Source: CAVUDO01 sp963740255 (GTDB lineage: Bacteria > Actinomycetota > Actinomycetes > Mycobacteriales > Cryptosporangiaceae). Taken from it: a stretch of DNA of 64,000 nucleotides. This document shows, in pieces, positions 26,015 to 37,896 of the stretch; positions within the stretch are counted from its first letter, which is position 1; every line of letters begins with the position of its first letter. The stretch covers positions 124,001-188,000 of the forward strand of contig CAVUDO010000002.1 of assembly GCA_963740255.1 (NCBI GenBank), in the 5' to 3' direction. Position numbers and translations under genes: made by a program. Under the pieces are notes generated by a model, which saw only the letters and a program-made list of their open reading frames with translations, had not been told where the DNA came from and ran no database searches.

Positions 26015-26199
26015 GATCCCAGCGTGTCACGCCGCACGCGATCCGGCACCCGTCCGCGACCTCCGGTTCCCTGAGCCAGCACGACGCGTGGTCCGGCGGC
26101 ACCGTGGTGTGGGGCCTGGCCGCGGAACGCGGCCGGGGATTCGGCACCGGGTCCGCGGCGTGGGTCCGGAGGCGGAACACGGCGTCCGGGGGCGAGAAC

Positions 26200-26205
26200 T
26201 ACGAT
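26200..26205 (+). promoter_or_regulatory. Candidate -10 box (TACGAT), leaderless valS
   Basis: TACGAT ends 7 nt before the GTG of valS; no SD precedes the start. The spacing predicts a leaderless transcript and leaves no room for a T-box leader, in contrast to ileS. Confidence 0.55.
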
Positions 26206-26212
26206 TCAGGAC

Positions 26213-28843
26213 GTGACGAGCCAGCCCGACTCCCGTGTCCGCGCCGAACTCCCGACCCGATACACCCCGGCCGAGGTGGAGGGGCCTCTCTACGAGCGGT
26301 GGGTGGCGAAGGGCTACTTCGGAGCCGACGCCGGCAGCGACCGGCCGCCGTACGCGATCGTCATCCCGCCCCCGAACGTCACCGGCACCCTGCACCTCGG
26401 GCACGCGCTCGACCACACGCTGATGGACGCCCTGACCCGGCGCCGGCGGATGCAGGGTTACGAGACGCTCTGGCTGCCGGGCATGGACCACGCCGGCATC
26501 GCCACCCAGAACGTGGTCGAGCGCGAGCTGGCCAAGGAGGGCAAGTCCCGGCACGACCTCGGCCGGGAGGCGTTCGTCGAGCGGGTGTGGCAGTGGAAGG
26601 CCGCCTCCGGCGGGAAGATCACCGGCCAGATGCGGCGGCTGGGCGACGGCGTCGACTGGTCCCGCGAGCGCTTCACGATGGACGAGGGCCTCTCCCGGGC
26701 GGTCGGCACGATCTTCATGCGACTGCACGACGACGGCCTGATCTACCGGGCCGAACGGATCATCAACTGGTGCCCCCGCTGCCTGACCGCGCTGTCGGAC
26801 ATCGAGGTCGAGCACTCCGAGGACGACGGCGAGCTGGTCGGCATCCGGTACGGCGAGAGCGCCAGCGCGATCGTGGTGGCGACCACCCGGGTCGAGACGA
26901 TGCTCGGCGACACCGCGGTGGCCGTGCACCCCGACGACGACCGCTACGCGCACCTGGTCGGCACCGAGGTCGAGCTGCCGCTCACCGGGCGGCGCATCCC
27001 GGTCGTCGCCGACCCGCACGTCGACCCGGCGTTCGGCACGGGCGCGGTGAAGGTGACCCCCGCGCACGACCCGAACGACTTCGAGATCGGCCAGCGGCAC
27101 CGCCTGCCGGCGATCACGGTTCTGGACGAGCGGGGAACCGTGGTCGTGCACGGCCCGTTCCAGGGGCTCGACCGGTTCGAGGCGCGGCCGGCCGTCGTGG
27201 CGGCACTCCGCGAGGAGGGACGGATCGTCTCCGAGGTCCGCCCGTACCGGCACGCCGTGGGCCACTGCTCCCGCTGCGACACCGTGGTGGAACCGCGCCT
27301 GTCGCTGCAGTGGTTCGTGAAGGTCGACACGCTGGCGAAAGCCGCCGGCGACGCCGTCCGCGACGGCCGGGTGGCGATCCACCCGCCCGAGCTGGCGAAA
27401 CGGTACTTCGACTGGGTCGACAACCTGCACGACTGGTGCATCTCGCGGCAGCTGTGGTGGGGCCACCGCATCCCGGTCTGGTACGGCCCGGCCGGCGAGG
27501 TGGTGTGCGTCGGACCGGACGACCCGCCGCCCGGGACCTCCGCCGACGGCTGGACCCAGGACAGCGACGTGCTCGACACCTGGTTCTCCTCGGCGCTGTG
27601 GCCGTTCTCCACGCTGGGCTGGCCCGACGACACGGCCGACCTGCGGCGGTTCTACCCGACGGCCGTCCTGGTCACCGGCTACGACATCCTGTTCTTCTGG
27701 GTGGCCCGGATGATGCTGTTCGGCCTGTACGCGATGGACGGCCAGCCGCCGTTCCACACCGTCGCGCTGCACGGCCTGGTGCGCGACAGGCACGGCAAGA
27801 AGATGTCCAAGTCCCGCGGCAACACCGTCGATCCGCTGGAGTGGATGGACGTGTACGGCTCGGACGCGCTGCGGTTCATGCTGGCCCGCGGCGCCAATCC
27901 CGGGGCCGACCAGGCCGCGAGCGAGGAGTGGGTCGGCGGCGCCCGCAACTTCTGCAACAAGCTCTGGAACGCGACCCGGTTCGCCCTGATCAACGGCGCC
28001 GCCCCGCACGTGCCGCTGCCGCCGGCCGCCGAACTGTCCAGCGTGGACCGCTGGATCCTGTCCCGGCTGCACCGCACGCTCGACGAGGTCGACGCCCACT
28101 ACGAGGGGTACGAGTTCGCCAAGCTGACCGACGCCCTGTACCACTTCGCCTGGAACGAGGTCTGCGACTGGTACCTGGAACTGGCCAAGCCGGCGCTGGC
28201 GGCGGGCGGTGCCCAGGCCGCGGCTACACAGGCCGTGCTGGGACACGTCCTCGACCGGCTGCTGCGGGTGCTCCACCCGGTGACCCCGTTCGCCACCGAG
28301 GCACTGTGGACGGCGCTCACCGGCGAGGAGTCGGTCGTGGTCGCGCCGTGGCCGGAGGCCGAGCCGGCGTGGCTGGACGATCACGCGGAGGCCGAGATCG
28401 CCGCGGTGCAGCGGGTCGTCACCGAGGTCCGGCGGTTCCGGTCCGACCAGGGGGTGAAGCCGGGACAGCGGGTGCCGGCCACTGTCGCCGGCCTGGACGC
28501 CTCGGGGCTCGGTGCCCACGAGGCCGGCATCCGTGCGCTGGTACGGCTCGACCAGCCTGACGCCGGGTTCGTGGCCACCGCTTCGCTCCCCGTCGGCGGG
28601 GTGACCGTGGCGCTCGACCTGTCCGGGACGATCGACGTCGGCGCCGAACGCAAGCGACTGGAGAAGGACCTCGCCGCGGCCGAGAAGGAGCGGGCACAGA
28701 GCAGCGGCAAGCTAGGCAATCAGGAGTTCCTGGGCAACGCCCCGGACGCGGTGGTGGCCAAGGTCCGGGCCCGCCTGGCCACGGCCGAGGCCGACATCGC
28801 CCGCATCCACGCCCAGCTCGCCGGCTTCGCGGCCGCCGGATGA
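26213..28843 (+). CDS. valS: Valine--tRNA ligase
   Basis: Class I aminoacyl-tRNA synthetase of 876 residues that charges tRNA-Val in the cytosol. The HIGH motif is in TGTLHLGHALDH (about residues 57-68), the CP1 editing domain follows, KMSKS is intact in GKKMSKSRGN near residue 530, and the C-terminal coiled coil characteristic of ValRS is at about 800-870 (ERKRLEKDLAAAEKE). The start is GTG 26213. folC overlaps its stop by 4 nt (ATGA), so the two are co-translated. Confidence 0.97.
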   Translation: MTSQPDSRVRAELPTRYTPAEVEGPLYERWVAKGYFGADAGSDRPPYAIVIPPPNVTGTLHLGHALDHTLMDALTRRRRMQGYETLWLPGMDHAGIATQNVVERELAKEGKSRHDLGREAFVERVWQWKAASGGKITGQMRRLGDGVDWSRERFTMDEGLSRAVGTIFMRLHDDGLIYRAERIINWCPRCLTALSDIEVEHSEDDGELVGIRYGESASAIVVATTRVETMLGDTAVAVHPDDDRYAHLVGTEVELPLTGRRIPVVADPHVDPAFGTGAVKVTPAHDPNDFEIGQRHRLPAITVLDERGTVVVHGPFQGLDRFEARPAVVAALREEGRIVSEVRPYRHAVGHCSRCDTVVEPRLSLQWFVKVDTLAKAAGDAVRDGRVAIHPPELAKRYFDWVDNLHDWCISRQLWWGHRIPVWYGPAGEVVCVGPDDPPPGTSADGWTQDSDVLDTWFSSALWPFSTLGWPDDTADLRRFYPTAVLVTGYDILFFWVARMMLFGLYAMDGQPPFHTVALHGLVRDRHGKKMSKSRGNTVDPLEWMDVYGSDALRFMLARGANPGADQAASEEWVGGARNFCNKLWNATRFALINGAAPHVPLPPAAELSSVDRWILSRLHRTLDEVDAHYEGYEFAKLTDALYHFAWNEVCDWYLELAKPALAAGGAQAAATQAVLGHVLDRLLRVLHPVTPFATEALWTALTGEESVVVAPWPEAEPAWLDDHAEAEIAAVQRVVTEVRRFRSDQGVKPGQRVPATVAGLDASGLGAHEAGIRALVRLDQPDAGFVATASLPVGGVTVALDLSGTIDVGAERKRLEKDLAAAEKERAQSSGKLGNQEFLGNAPDAVVAKVRARLATAEADIARIHAQLAGFAAAG

Positions 28844-30204
28844 GCAGTCGCGACCCGTCGCCTGGCCCGGCCGCCGAACTGGCCCGGGTGCAGGCGACGC
28901 TGGACGCCCGCGGTCCCGGCCGGATGGTGCCCGATCGCGAGCGGATCGTGGCGCTGCTCGACCTGCTCGGCAACCCGCAGCGGGCGTACCCGGCCATCCA
29001 CCTCACGGGCACCAACGGCAAGACCTCGACGGCCCGGATGATCGACAGCCTGCTCCGCGCGTTCGGTCTGCGGGTCGGCCGCTACACCAGCCCCCACCTC
29101 GACTCGGTCACCGAGCGGATCGCACTGGACGGCGAGCCGGCCGACGCCGACCGGTTCGTCGCGGCACACGACGAGGTCGCACCGATCGCCGCGCTGCTCG
29201 ACGCCAGGGCGGCGGGTGCCGGCGGCGAGCAGGTGACGTACTTCGAGTTCACCACCGCGATGGCGTTCGCGGCGTTTGCGGACGCGCCGGTCGACGTCGC
29301 GGTCGTCGAGGTGGGTCTGGGCGGGGAGTGGGACGCCACCAACGTGCTGGCGGCCGGCACCGCGGTGGTCACGCCGATCGGGCTCGACCACGTCGGCCTG
29401 TTGGGCGGCTCACTGGCCGAGATCGCCACCGAGAAGGCCGGCATCGTGCACCCGGGCGCCACCGTGATCACCGCCGTCCAGGCGCCCGAGGCGGCCGAGC
29501 CGCTGATCCGGCGTGCGGTGGAGGTCGAGGCGACCGTCGCCCGGGAGGGGACGGAGTTCGGTGTCGTCGAACGGGCGGTGGCCGTGGGCGGCCAACAGTT
29601 GACGCTGCAGGGTCTCGGCGGCGTGTACGGGGACGTCTTCCTGCCACTGCACGGCGCCTACCAGGCGCAGAATGCGGCCCTGGCACTCGCGGCGGTGGAG
29701 GCGTTCCTCGGCGCCGGCACGGAGGGGACGCTCGACGCCGACGCTGTCCGCGAGGGGTTCGCCGCCGTGTCCTCACCGGGCCGGCTGGAACGGGTGCGGG
29801 TCTCGCCGACGGTGCTCGTCGACGCCGCGCACAACCCGGCCGGGATGGCCGCGACCGTCGAGGCGCTGCGGGAGGCGTTCGCGTTCTCCCGGCTCGTGGC
29901 GGTGGTCGCGCTGCTGGACGACAAGGACGCCCGGGGGATGCTCGAACTGCTCGAGCAGGCGGTCGACGCCGTCGTGGTGACCGAGAACTCCTCGCCTCGC
30001 CGGGTCGGCGCCGACGCGCTGGGCGCGGTGGCGGTGGATGTGTTCGGCGCCGACCGAGTGGAGGTCTCGCTGCGTCTGGACGACGCCATCGAGTCGGCCA
30101 TCCGGATCTCCGAGGAAGACGACGGTCCGCTCGGTACGACCGGGGTGCTGGTCACCGGCTCGGTCGTCACCGCGGCGGACGCGCGGAGGCTGCTGCGCGG
30201 ATGA
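28840..30204 (+). CDS. folC: Bifunctional folylpolyglutamate/dihydrofolate synthase
   Basis: Adds glutamate to folates, and in the bifunctional type also makes dihydrofolate from dihydropteroate. The protein has 454 residues. The ATP-binding P-loop is in LTGTNGKTSTARM near residue 52; the omega-loop region and VDVAVVEVGLGGEWDATN near residue 150 follow, and VDAAHNPAGMAA marks the start of the C-terminal domain near residue 327. It overlaps valS (ATGA) and the DUF4233 gene, an arrangement typical of actinobacteria. Confidence 0.95.
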   Translation: MSSRDPSPGPAAELARVQATLDARGPGRMVPDRERIVALLDLLGNPQRAYPAIHLTGTNGKTSTARMIDSLLRAFGLRVGRYTSPHLDSVTERIALDGEPADADRFVAAHDEVAPIAALLDARAAGAGGEQVTYFEFTTAMAFAAFADAPVDVAVVEVGLGGEWDATNVLAAGTAVVTPIGLDHVGLLGGSLAEIATEKAGIVHPGATVITAVQAPEAAEPLIRRAVEVEATVAREGTEFGVVERAVAVGGQQLTLQGLGGVYGDVFLPLHGAYQAQNAALALAAVEAFLGAGTEGTLDADAVREGFAAVSSPGRLERVRVSPTVLVDAAHNPAGMAATVEALREAFAFSRLVAVVALLDDKDARGMLELLEQAVDAVVVTENSSPRRVGADALGAVAVDVFGADRVEVSLRLDDAIESAIRISEEDDGPLGTTGVLVTGSVVTAADARRLLRG

Positions 30205-30665
30205 CCGAGGAACGGCAGGCGATGCCGGCTGCGGCGACCACGCCGGGCACCGAGACCGAGCCGGGCACCCACGCCACGCCCGAGACCACGCCCGGCGCTG
30301 GGACCTCGCCGGGGTCCGGTCTGCGCAATCCGCGCGCCGCGATCCGCGGGGTCGGTGGCGCCGTGTTGTTCCTGGAGTGGATCGCCGTCCTGCTCGCCAT
30401 CCAGCCGATCCGGATCCTGGCGCCGGGCACTCCGGGCTGGGGACTGGCCGTCGTCGTCGGGCTCGCGTTCGGCTGCCTGGCGGTGGCTGGCCTTCTGCGG
30501 TACGGGTGGGGATGGCATGTCGGGACGGCGCTCCAGGTGGCGATCGTCGCCACCGGCGTGCTGCTGCCCGCGATGTTCGTGCTCGGCGGGGCCTTCCTCG
30601 TGATCTGGATCTACGTCCTCCGGGTCCGCCGCACGCTGTCTCGTCCCGCCCGGTTCGATCACTGA
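30201..30665 (+). CDS. DUF4233 family membrane protein
   Basis: A 154-residue protein with a Pro/Thr/Gly-rich N-terminal tail of about 40 residues and four hydrophobic segments beginning AVLFLEWIAVLLAI. The conserved WGWHVGTALQVAIVATGVLLP lies near residue 105. The family is restricted to actinobacteria, sits between folC and ndk, and has no known function. The ATG at 30201 overlaps the folC stop (ATGA). Confidence 0.85.
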   Translation: MTEERQAMPAAATTPGTETEPGTHATPETTPGAGTSPGSGLRNPRAAIRGVGGAVLFLEWIAVLLAIQPIRILAPGTPGWGLAVVVGLAFGCLAVAGLLRYGWGWHVGTALQVAIVATGVLLPAMFVLGGAFLVIWIYVLRVRRTLSRPARFDH

Positions 30666-30768
30666 CCCGCGCCCGGACGGAGCCGCGATCGGCCGGGAAG
30701 GGACGGAGCCAGCCGATTCCTACGGGTAGGCTGCCGCCGAAAGCGGGCTGAAACGAAGGAGTCTCGTC

Positions 30769-31176
30769 GTGTCCGAGCGCACGCTCGTCCTGATCAAACC
30801 CGACGCGGTGCGGCGCGGGCTGGTCGGAGAGATTCTCGGTCGGTACGAGCGCAAGGGGCTCACCGTCGAGGCCATGGACCTCCGGGTGGCCGACCCGGCG
30901 GTGGCCGACGAGCACTATGCCGAGCACGTGGAGAAGGCCTGGTATCCCGAGCTTCGCGCGTTTGTCACCTCGGGTCCGCTCGTCGCGATGGTGGTCGCCG
31001 GCGACCAGGCGATCGAGGTCGTCCGCGCGATGAACGGTGCCACCGACGGGCGCAAGGCAGCCCCGGGCACGATCCGCGGCGACCTGGCGCTGTCCACCCA
31101 GCAGAACCTCGTGCACGCGTCGGATTCAGCCGAGTCGGCGTCCCGCGAGATCAAGATCTGGTTCCCCGAGTTCTGA
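30769..31176 (+). CDS. ndk: Nucleoside-diphosphate kinase
   Basis: Transfers the gamma phosphate from ATP to nucleoside diphosphates. At 135 residues it has the normal size. The N-terminal ERTLVLIKPDAVRRGL and the active-site histidine in QQNLVHASDSAESA (about residue 117) are intact. The GTG at 30769 is behind AAGGAG, with a possible -10 TAGGCT further upstream. It closes the valS-folC-DUF4233-ndk block. Confidence 0.97.
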   Translation: MSERTLVLIKPDAVRRGLVGEILGRYERKGLTVEAMDLRVADPAVADEHYAEHVEKAWYPELRAFVTSGPLVAMVVAGDQAIEVVRAMNGATDGRKAAPGTIRGDLALSTQQNLVHASDSAESASREIKIWFPEF

Positions 31177-31192
31177 TCGAGAAGTCGGCCAG

Positions 31193-31224
31193 TTGACGTT
31201 CTGACAAGCTAGACATAGATTGTC
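31193..31224 (+). promoter_or_regulatory. Promoter and operator of the TetR/SDR operon
   Basis: TTGACG (31193-31198) and TAGATT (31216-31221) are separated by 17 nt. The inverted repeat GACAA (31203-31207) / TTGTC (31220-31224) overlaps the spacer and -10, as expected for an autorepressor. The start GTG at 31228 lies 6 nt after the -10, so the mRNA is probably leaderless. Confidence 0.65.
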
Positions 31225-31227
31225 GGC

Positions 31228-31812
31228 GTGACAGAGGCTCGGATCGACCAGATCCTGGACGCCGCATACGTCTGCTTCACCAGGTTCGGGATGCGCCGGA
31301 CCACGATGGACGACATCGCCGCCGAGGCGGGAATGTCACGGCCGGCGGTCTACCAGTACGTCCGCAACAAGGACGACACCTACCGTCGACTGGCGGAGCG
31401 GCTCTTCGACCGGGCGCTTGCCGCGGCCCGCGACCGGGCGACCGCGGAGGGCGGGTTCGGCGAGCGGCTCACCGCCGTGCTGGACAGCAAGCTGGAACTG
31501 ACCCTGCGGCTGTGGCGCGACAGTCCGCATGCCGCGGAGCTGCTCGCCGGCAGCGCCCGGCTCCCCTCCGAGCTCGTCGAGGGCTACACCACCGCGATGA
31601 CCACCGTCATCACGGACCTGATCGCCGACGCCGCGAAGGCTGGCGAGATCGCGCTCGACCTGGCTCCGGCCGACGCGGCCGAAGTGCTGGTGGCGTTCGT
31701 CCGGGGCCTGGAAGCCGACCCGGTCGATCCAGACCGCTCCCGGGCAATGCTGCGCCACGGCGTGGCGCTGCTGACCGTAGGACTCACCCCCAGAAGGAGA
31801 ACCAGCCCATGA
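31228..31812 (+). CDS. TetR/AcrR family transcriptional regulator
   Basis: A 194-residue repressor. The N-terminal helix-turn-helix domain reads RIDQILDAAYVCFTRFG, then TTMDDIAAEAGMSRPAVYQYV (DNA-recognition helix about residues 38-44). The C-terminal ligand-binding domain is diverse and its ligand cannot be predicted. The SDR gene overlaps its stop (ATGA), so it is the likely target. It probably represses its own promoter through the GACAA/TTGTC repeat. Confidence 0.92.
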   Translation: MTEARIDQILDAAYVCFTRFGMRRTTMDDIAAEAGMSRPAVYQYVRNKDDTYRRLAERLFDRALAAARDRATAEGGFGERLTAVLDSKLELTLRLWRDSPHAAELLAGSARLPSELVEGYTTAMTTVITDLIADAAKAGEIALDLAPADAAEVLVAFVRGLEADPVDPDRSRAMLRHGVALLTVGLTPRRRTSP

Positions 31813-32648
31813 CCGCCGTCCTCATCACCGGGTGCTCGTCGGGCATCGGTCGCGCCACCGCGCTGCGGCTGGCCCGCCGTCCCGAGCTCGACGTCTACGC
31901 CACCGCCCGCCGCCCGGAAACCCTCACCGCGCTCGCCGAACAGGGTTGCCACACGCTCGCCCTGGACGTGACCGACGAGGAGTCCATGCGCGCGGCCGTC
32001 AAGGCTGTGGAAAGTAGGCACGGAGCCGTCGGTGTCCTGGTCAACAACGCTGGTTACGGCGAGTACGGCACCATCGAGGAAACGGACCTCGATCGCGTGC
32101 GGGGGCAGTTCGAGACCAACGTGTTCGGCCTCGCCCGGCTCTCGCAGCTCGTCCTGCCCGCCATGCGGACCGCCCGGAGCGGACGGATCGTCAACGTCAG
32201 TTCGATGGGTGGCCGGTTCGTATTCCCCGTCGGCGGCTACTACCACGCCTCGAAGTACGCGGTGGAGGCGTTGTCCGACGCGCTCCGGTTCGAGGTGGCT
32301 CCGTTCGGTGTGAAGGTCAGCATCATCGAGCCGGGCCTCATCCGCACCGGCTTCGGCGACACGGCAGCAGGCACCCTCGCCAAGACTTCCAAGGCCGAGG
32401 GGCCGTACGGGCCGGTGACCGTTGCCGCCGACAAGCAGATGGCCGATGGCTACGCCAACAAGCGCATGTCGGTGACGCCGGACGCCGTGGCCGCCGTGAT
32501 CGAGCGCGCGGCCACCACCCGCCGGCCGCGGGTCCGCTACGTGGTCACCCCGACCGCGCGGCTGCTCGTACACATGCGCCGGCTGCTGGGCGCCCGCGCG
32601 TTCGACGCCTTTCTGCGCACCCAGTTCGGTGGCCCGGCGGCCGGCTGA
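31809..32648 (+). CDS. Short-chain dehydrogenase/reductase
   Basis: A 279-residue classical SDR. The NAD(P)-binding motif is TGCSSGIGRATA near residue 6, NNAGYGEYG lies near residue 80, and the catalytic Ser/Tyr/Lys set is NVSSM...YYHASKYAVEAL near residues 130-155. The substrate is unknown. The ATG at 31809 is set by overlap with the TetR stop, and a weak AGAAGGAG lies just upstream. Control by the TetR protein suggests a detoxification or secondary-metabolite role (inference). Confidence 0.92.
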   Translation: MTAVLITGCSSGIGRATALRLARRPELDVYATARRPETLTALAEQGCHTLALDVTDEESMRAAVKAVESRHGAVGVLVNNAGYGEYGTIEETDLDRVRGQFETNVFGLARLSQLVLPAMRTARSGRIVNVSSMGGRFVFPVGGYYHASKYAVEALSDALRFEVAPFGVKVSIIEPGLIRTGFGDTAAGTLAKTSKAEGPYGPVTVAADKQMADGYANKRMSVTPDAVAAVIERAATTRRPRVRYVVTPTARLLVHMRRLLGARAFDAFLRTQFGGPAAG

Positions 32649-32738
32649 CCGCCGGCACTCGTCGGCCGGCCGACCGCCAACGGCGTGTGGGCCGGCTGAC
32701 CGCCGGTAATGGGGACAGGCTCGATGCCCGACCTCCGG

Positions 32739-32744
32739 TATCGT
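32739..32744 (+). promoter_or_regulatory. Candidate -10 box (TATCGT) of the ileS T-box transcript
   Basis: TATCGT ends 9 nt before the first base of the Stem I hairpin, which would put transcription start at about 32751 and make the leader begin with Stem I. The 90 bp between the SDR stop and this box contain a repeated 17-nt block (GGCCGGCTGACCGCCGG at about 32639 and 32691) but no gene. Confidence 0.5.
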
Positions 32745-32750
32745 GGAGGA

Positions 32751-32979
32751 ACAGGCGTCGACCCGGCCATCACCGGCGAGCCTCCGGAAGAACGGGCCCC
32801 GGCGCGTCGGCGGCGGCCTCAGTAGAACCGGACGGGGCGGCCCGTCACAGCCGACCGACGAGCGGGCTGGATGCTTTCGTCCAGCCAAGCGGGGTGGTAC
32901 CGCGGACTTCGCGCCACAGGCGGCGCGGCGTTCGTCCTCGCACACCGAGGCTGACCACGTGTGCGAAGGAGCAGGGCCG
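32751..32979 (+). promoter_or_regulatory. T-box leader (translational type, ultrashort Stem I) for ileS
   Basis: Senses uncharged tRNA-Ile. Stem I (32753-32783) is a short hairpin, AGGC.TCG.CCGG / CCGG.CGA.GCCT, with the isoleucine codon ATC at 32769-32771 in its 6-nt loop. Stem III is GGCTGGA/TCCAGCC (32865-32886). The T-box bulge TGGTACC is at 32895-32901. Antisequestrator: GCGGGG (32889-32894) with CCTCGC (32936-32941) and GCG (32902-32904) with CGT. Sequestrator: TCCTCGCACAC (32935-32945) with GTGTGCGAAGGA (32959-32970), which buries the SD AAGGAG. The two helices compete for CCTCGC, so tRNA binding frees the SD. Confidence 0.93.
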
Positions 32980-36153
<3,174 letters not shown>

Positions 36154-36169
36154 TCGGACGCCGCGTCGC

Positions 36170-36175
36170 TAGGCT
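36170..36175 (+). promoter_or_regulatory. Candidate -10 box (TAGGCT), leaderless hypothetical gene
   Basis: TAGGCT ends 6 nt before the GTG at 36182 and no SD is present, which fits a leaderless transcript independent of ileS. Confidence 0.45.
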
Positions 36176-36181
36176 CGGTGG

Positions 36182-36640
36182 GTGAGCGCTGCCTGTGAGT
36201 ACTTCGTCGCGTCGGCCTGCGAAGTCGGGGCGCTCGACCCGACTCGGAGCCCGTCGGCGCAGCTGCCGGACGCCACGGCCGTGCGGTTGCCGGGAACGGA
36301 TCCCGATGTCGTGCTGACCAGCCTCATCGAGGTGCTCTGCCCGGACGGCGACACCGCGCTGTGGGCCGGCGCGGACGACCGTGCGACCGACCCGGCTGAC
36401 GCAGGAGCGCCTGGCGCCACCGCGGTGGACCGTCTCGTGGTCGCGGCGATCCAGGGCGCGGACGGAGACCCGGAGCTGGAGTGGGACGACGTCGTCGCGC
36501 AGTGGTCGAGACGGGTGGAGTCCCGCGTCGGGCCCGTCGACGTCACCGAGCTGGCGAGGGTCGCGGACCGGCTCCGGCTGCTCGGAGGTCAGCTCGGCGC
36601 GGATCCGACCCGACGGCTGTACCGGTGGAACGCGTCGTGA
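36182..36640 (+). CDS. Hypothetical protein
   Basis: A 152-residue soluble acidic protein that I do not recognise. It contains no membrane segment or signal peptide and has a helical C-terminal half (VTELARVADRLRLLGGQL). The GTG at 36182 follows a candidate -10 at leaderless spacing. It converges on the membrane-protein gene, with the two stop codons only a few bases apart. Confidence 0.65.
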   Translation: MSAACEYFVASACEVGALDPTRSPSAQLPDATAVRLPGTDPDVVLTSLIEVLCPDGDTALWAGADDRATDPADAGAPGATAVDRLVVAAIQGADGDPELEWDDVVAQWSRRVESRVGPVDVTELARVADRLRLLGGQLGADPTRRLYRWNAS

Positions 36641-36643
36641 GTC

Positions 36644-37609
36644 TCAGGTGGCGTCGATGTAGGCCCGGGCGACATCGGAGGCCATCTTGATGGCGTCCTC
36701 CTGGCTGTACCGCTCGGAGGAGTCCACCTTGACCTCGATCACCAGGTTGTCGTCCAACGCCACCACCTTGATCGGCCGCGAGTCGGTCGGCAGCTGGACG
36801 TACGCGCGGTCGCCGACGCCGGACACGTCGCGCACCGTGGCACCGGCCGCCGCGGATCCGTCCTGCTTGCGGCCGATGTCGTAGAACGTGCGGGCGTTCT
36901 GGGAGGGTGAACGGCCGAGGTACTGCTTGTCGTAGACCGACGCGTTCGCCACGACGGTGTCGGAGTCGTTGATGCCCACGCTGCAGAACGTGCGGGTGCC
37001 GGCCTGCTCGTCCGACTTCGACGAGGCGAAGGTGGTGGTCACCTGCCAGCCGTTCGCCTTGAGGGGTGCGGCAATCGGTCCGCACGCGTCGTCGAGCGCC
37101 TTGTGGGTGCCTCGCTCGACCGGCGCCTCCGAGGCCTCGGGCGTGTCGGTGGCCTCCGGGGTGGGGCTGGCACTGGCCGTCGCCGAGGCCGTCGGCGTTC
37201 CGGACGCGACGGTCTGCGGGTTGTCGCCCTGGTTGACGAAAACCGCAGCGAGGACCCCTACGACGATCAGGAGCAGCACGATCGCGCCGGCCGCCAGGCC
37301 GACGATGAGCCCGGTGCGCGATTTCGGCTCCTCCGGAGGGGGCGGGCCGCCGTAGCCGGGGTAGCCGGAACCGGGGTAGTTGGCGCCCGGGGGTCTGGGT
37401 GGTGTCCCGCCGTAGGAGGGGAGCACCGCGGTGGCCCCCGCGTCCGCGGGCGGCGGGTACGCCGGCATCACCGCGGTCTGGTCGTTCTCCTGGGGCGGTC
37501 CGGACGCCTGCCCCGAGGCTCCGCCGGGCCGCTGCCCGTACGGCGGGTGCTGCTGACCCTGCCGGGAGGGGTCGTCGGGCCAGGACTGTCCACCGTGCGG
37601 GTTGTTCAT
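36644..37609 (-). CDS. Single-pass membrane protein with proline-rich N-terminus
   Basis: A 321-residue protein: a cytoplasmic Pro/Gly/Gln-rich tail (about residues 1-98), one membrane segment (LIVGLAAGAIVLLLIVVGVLAAVFV, about 100-125), a Thr/Ser/Ala/Pro-rich linker, and an extracellular domain from about residue 165 with two cysteines (DDACGP and TFCSVG) that probably form a disulfide. The layout resembles actinobacterial DUF3558/PknH-sensor-like domains, but I cannot assign a family. The ATG at 37609 precedes NNPHGGQSW. Confidence 0.75.
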   Translation of the reverse strand: MNNPHGGQSWPDDPSRQGQQHPPYGQRPGGASGQASGPPQENDQTAVMPAYPPPADAGATAVLPSYGGTPPRPPGANYPGSGYPGYGGPPPPEEPKSRTGLIVGLAAGAIVLLLIVVGVLAAVFVNQGDNPQTVASGTPTASATASASPTPEATDTPEASEAPVERGTHKALDDACGPIAAPLKANGWQVTTTFASSKSDEQAGTRTFCSVGINDSDTVVANASVYDKQYLGRSPSQNARTFYDIGRKQDGSAAAGATVRDVSGVGDRAYVQLPTDSRPIKVVALDDNLVIEVKVDSSERYSQEDAIKMASDVARAYIDAT

Positions 37610-37813
37610 CGCGGAGATCCGTCCAGGAGAGCGGGTTGCCGTCCGGCATCCTTCCAGACCCCGCGGTGCGCCCCGCGGCCACCACGCCGGCCTTTCGTCG
37701 CCCCGCAGTCCAAGGTCGCGGGTGTCCTGTCCTCGCGCGGGACTGGACCGGGACAACGACGGGGTCGCGTGCGAATAGCCCCGGCCCGGCGAGGAAGGCA
37801 CGCAGACGCGAGA

Positions 37814-37842
37814 AGGCCCGGTTCGGGGAACGAACCGGGCCT
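37814..37842. terminator. Strong 12-bp hairpin terminator of the 63-residue gene
   Basis: AGGCCCGGTTCG (37814-37825) and CGAACCGGGCCT (37831-37842) form a perfect stem with a 5-nt loop. It lies 55 nt after the minus-strand stop at 37897. The remainder of the gap 37610-37896 has no gene. Confidence 0.75.
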
Positions 37843-37896
37843 CGCGGTGGGGTCCCACCCGGACCGGGGCGTGGCTGCCCCGTTCCGGGCGGTGAC

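Noticed and set aside
25685..26074. ORF that starts with a GTGA overlap after the WXG100-like gene
   Set aside because: The overlap looks attractive, but the product is Arg-rich without domain features, and the opposite strand encodes a sensible two-pass membrane protein in the same place.
26100..26212. T-box or other riboswitch before valS
   Set aside because: A -10 box lies 7 nt before the start codon, so there is no leader, and no TGGNACC motif is present.
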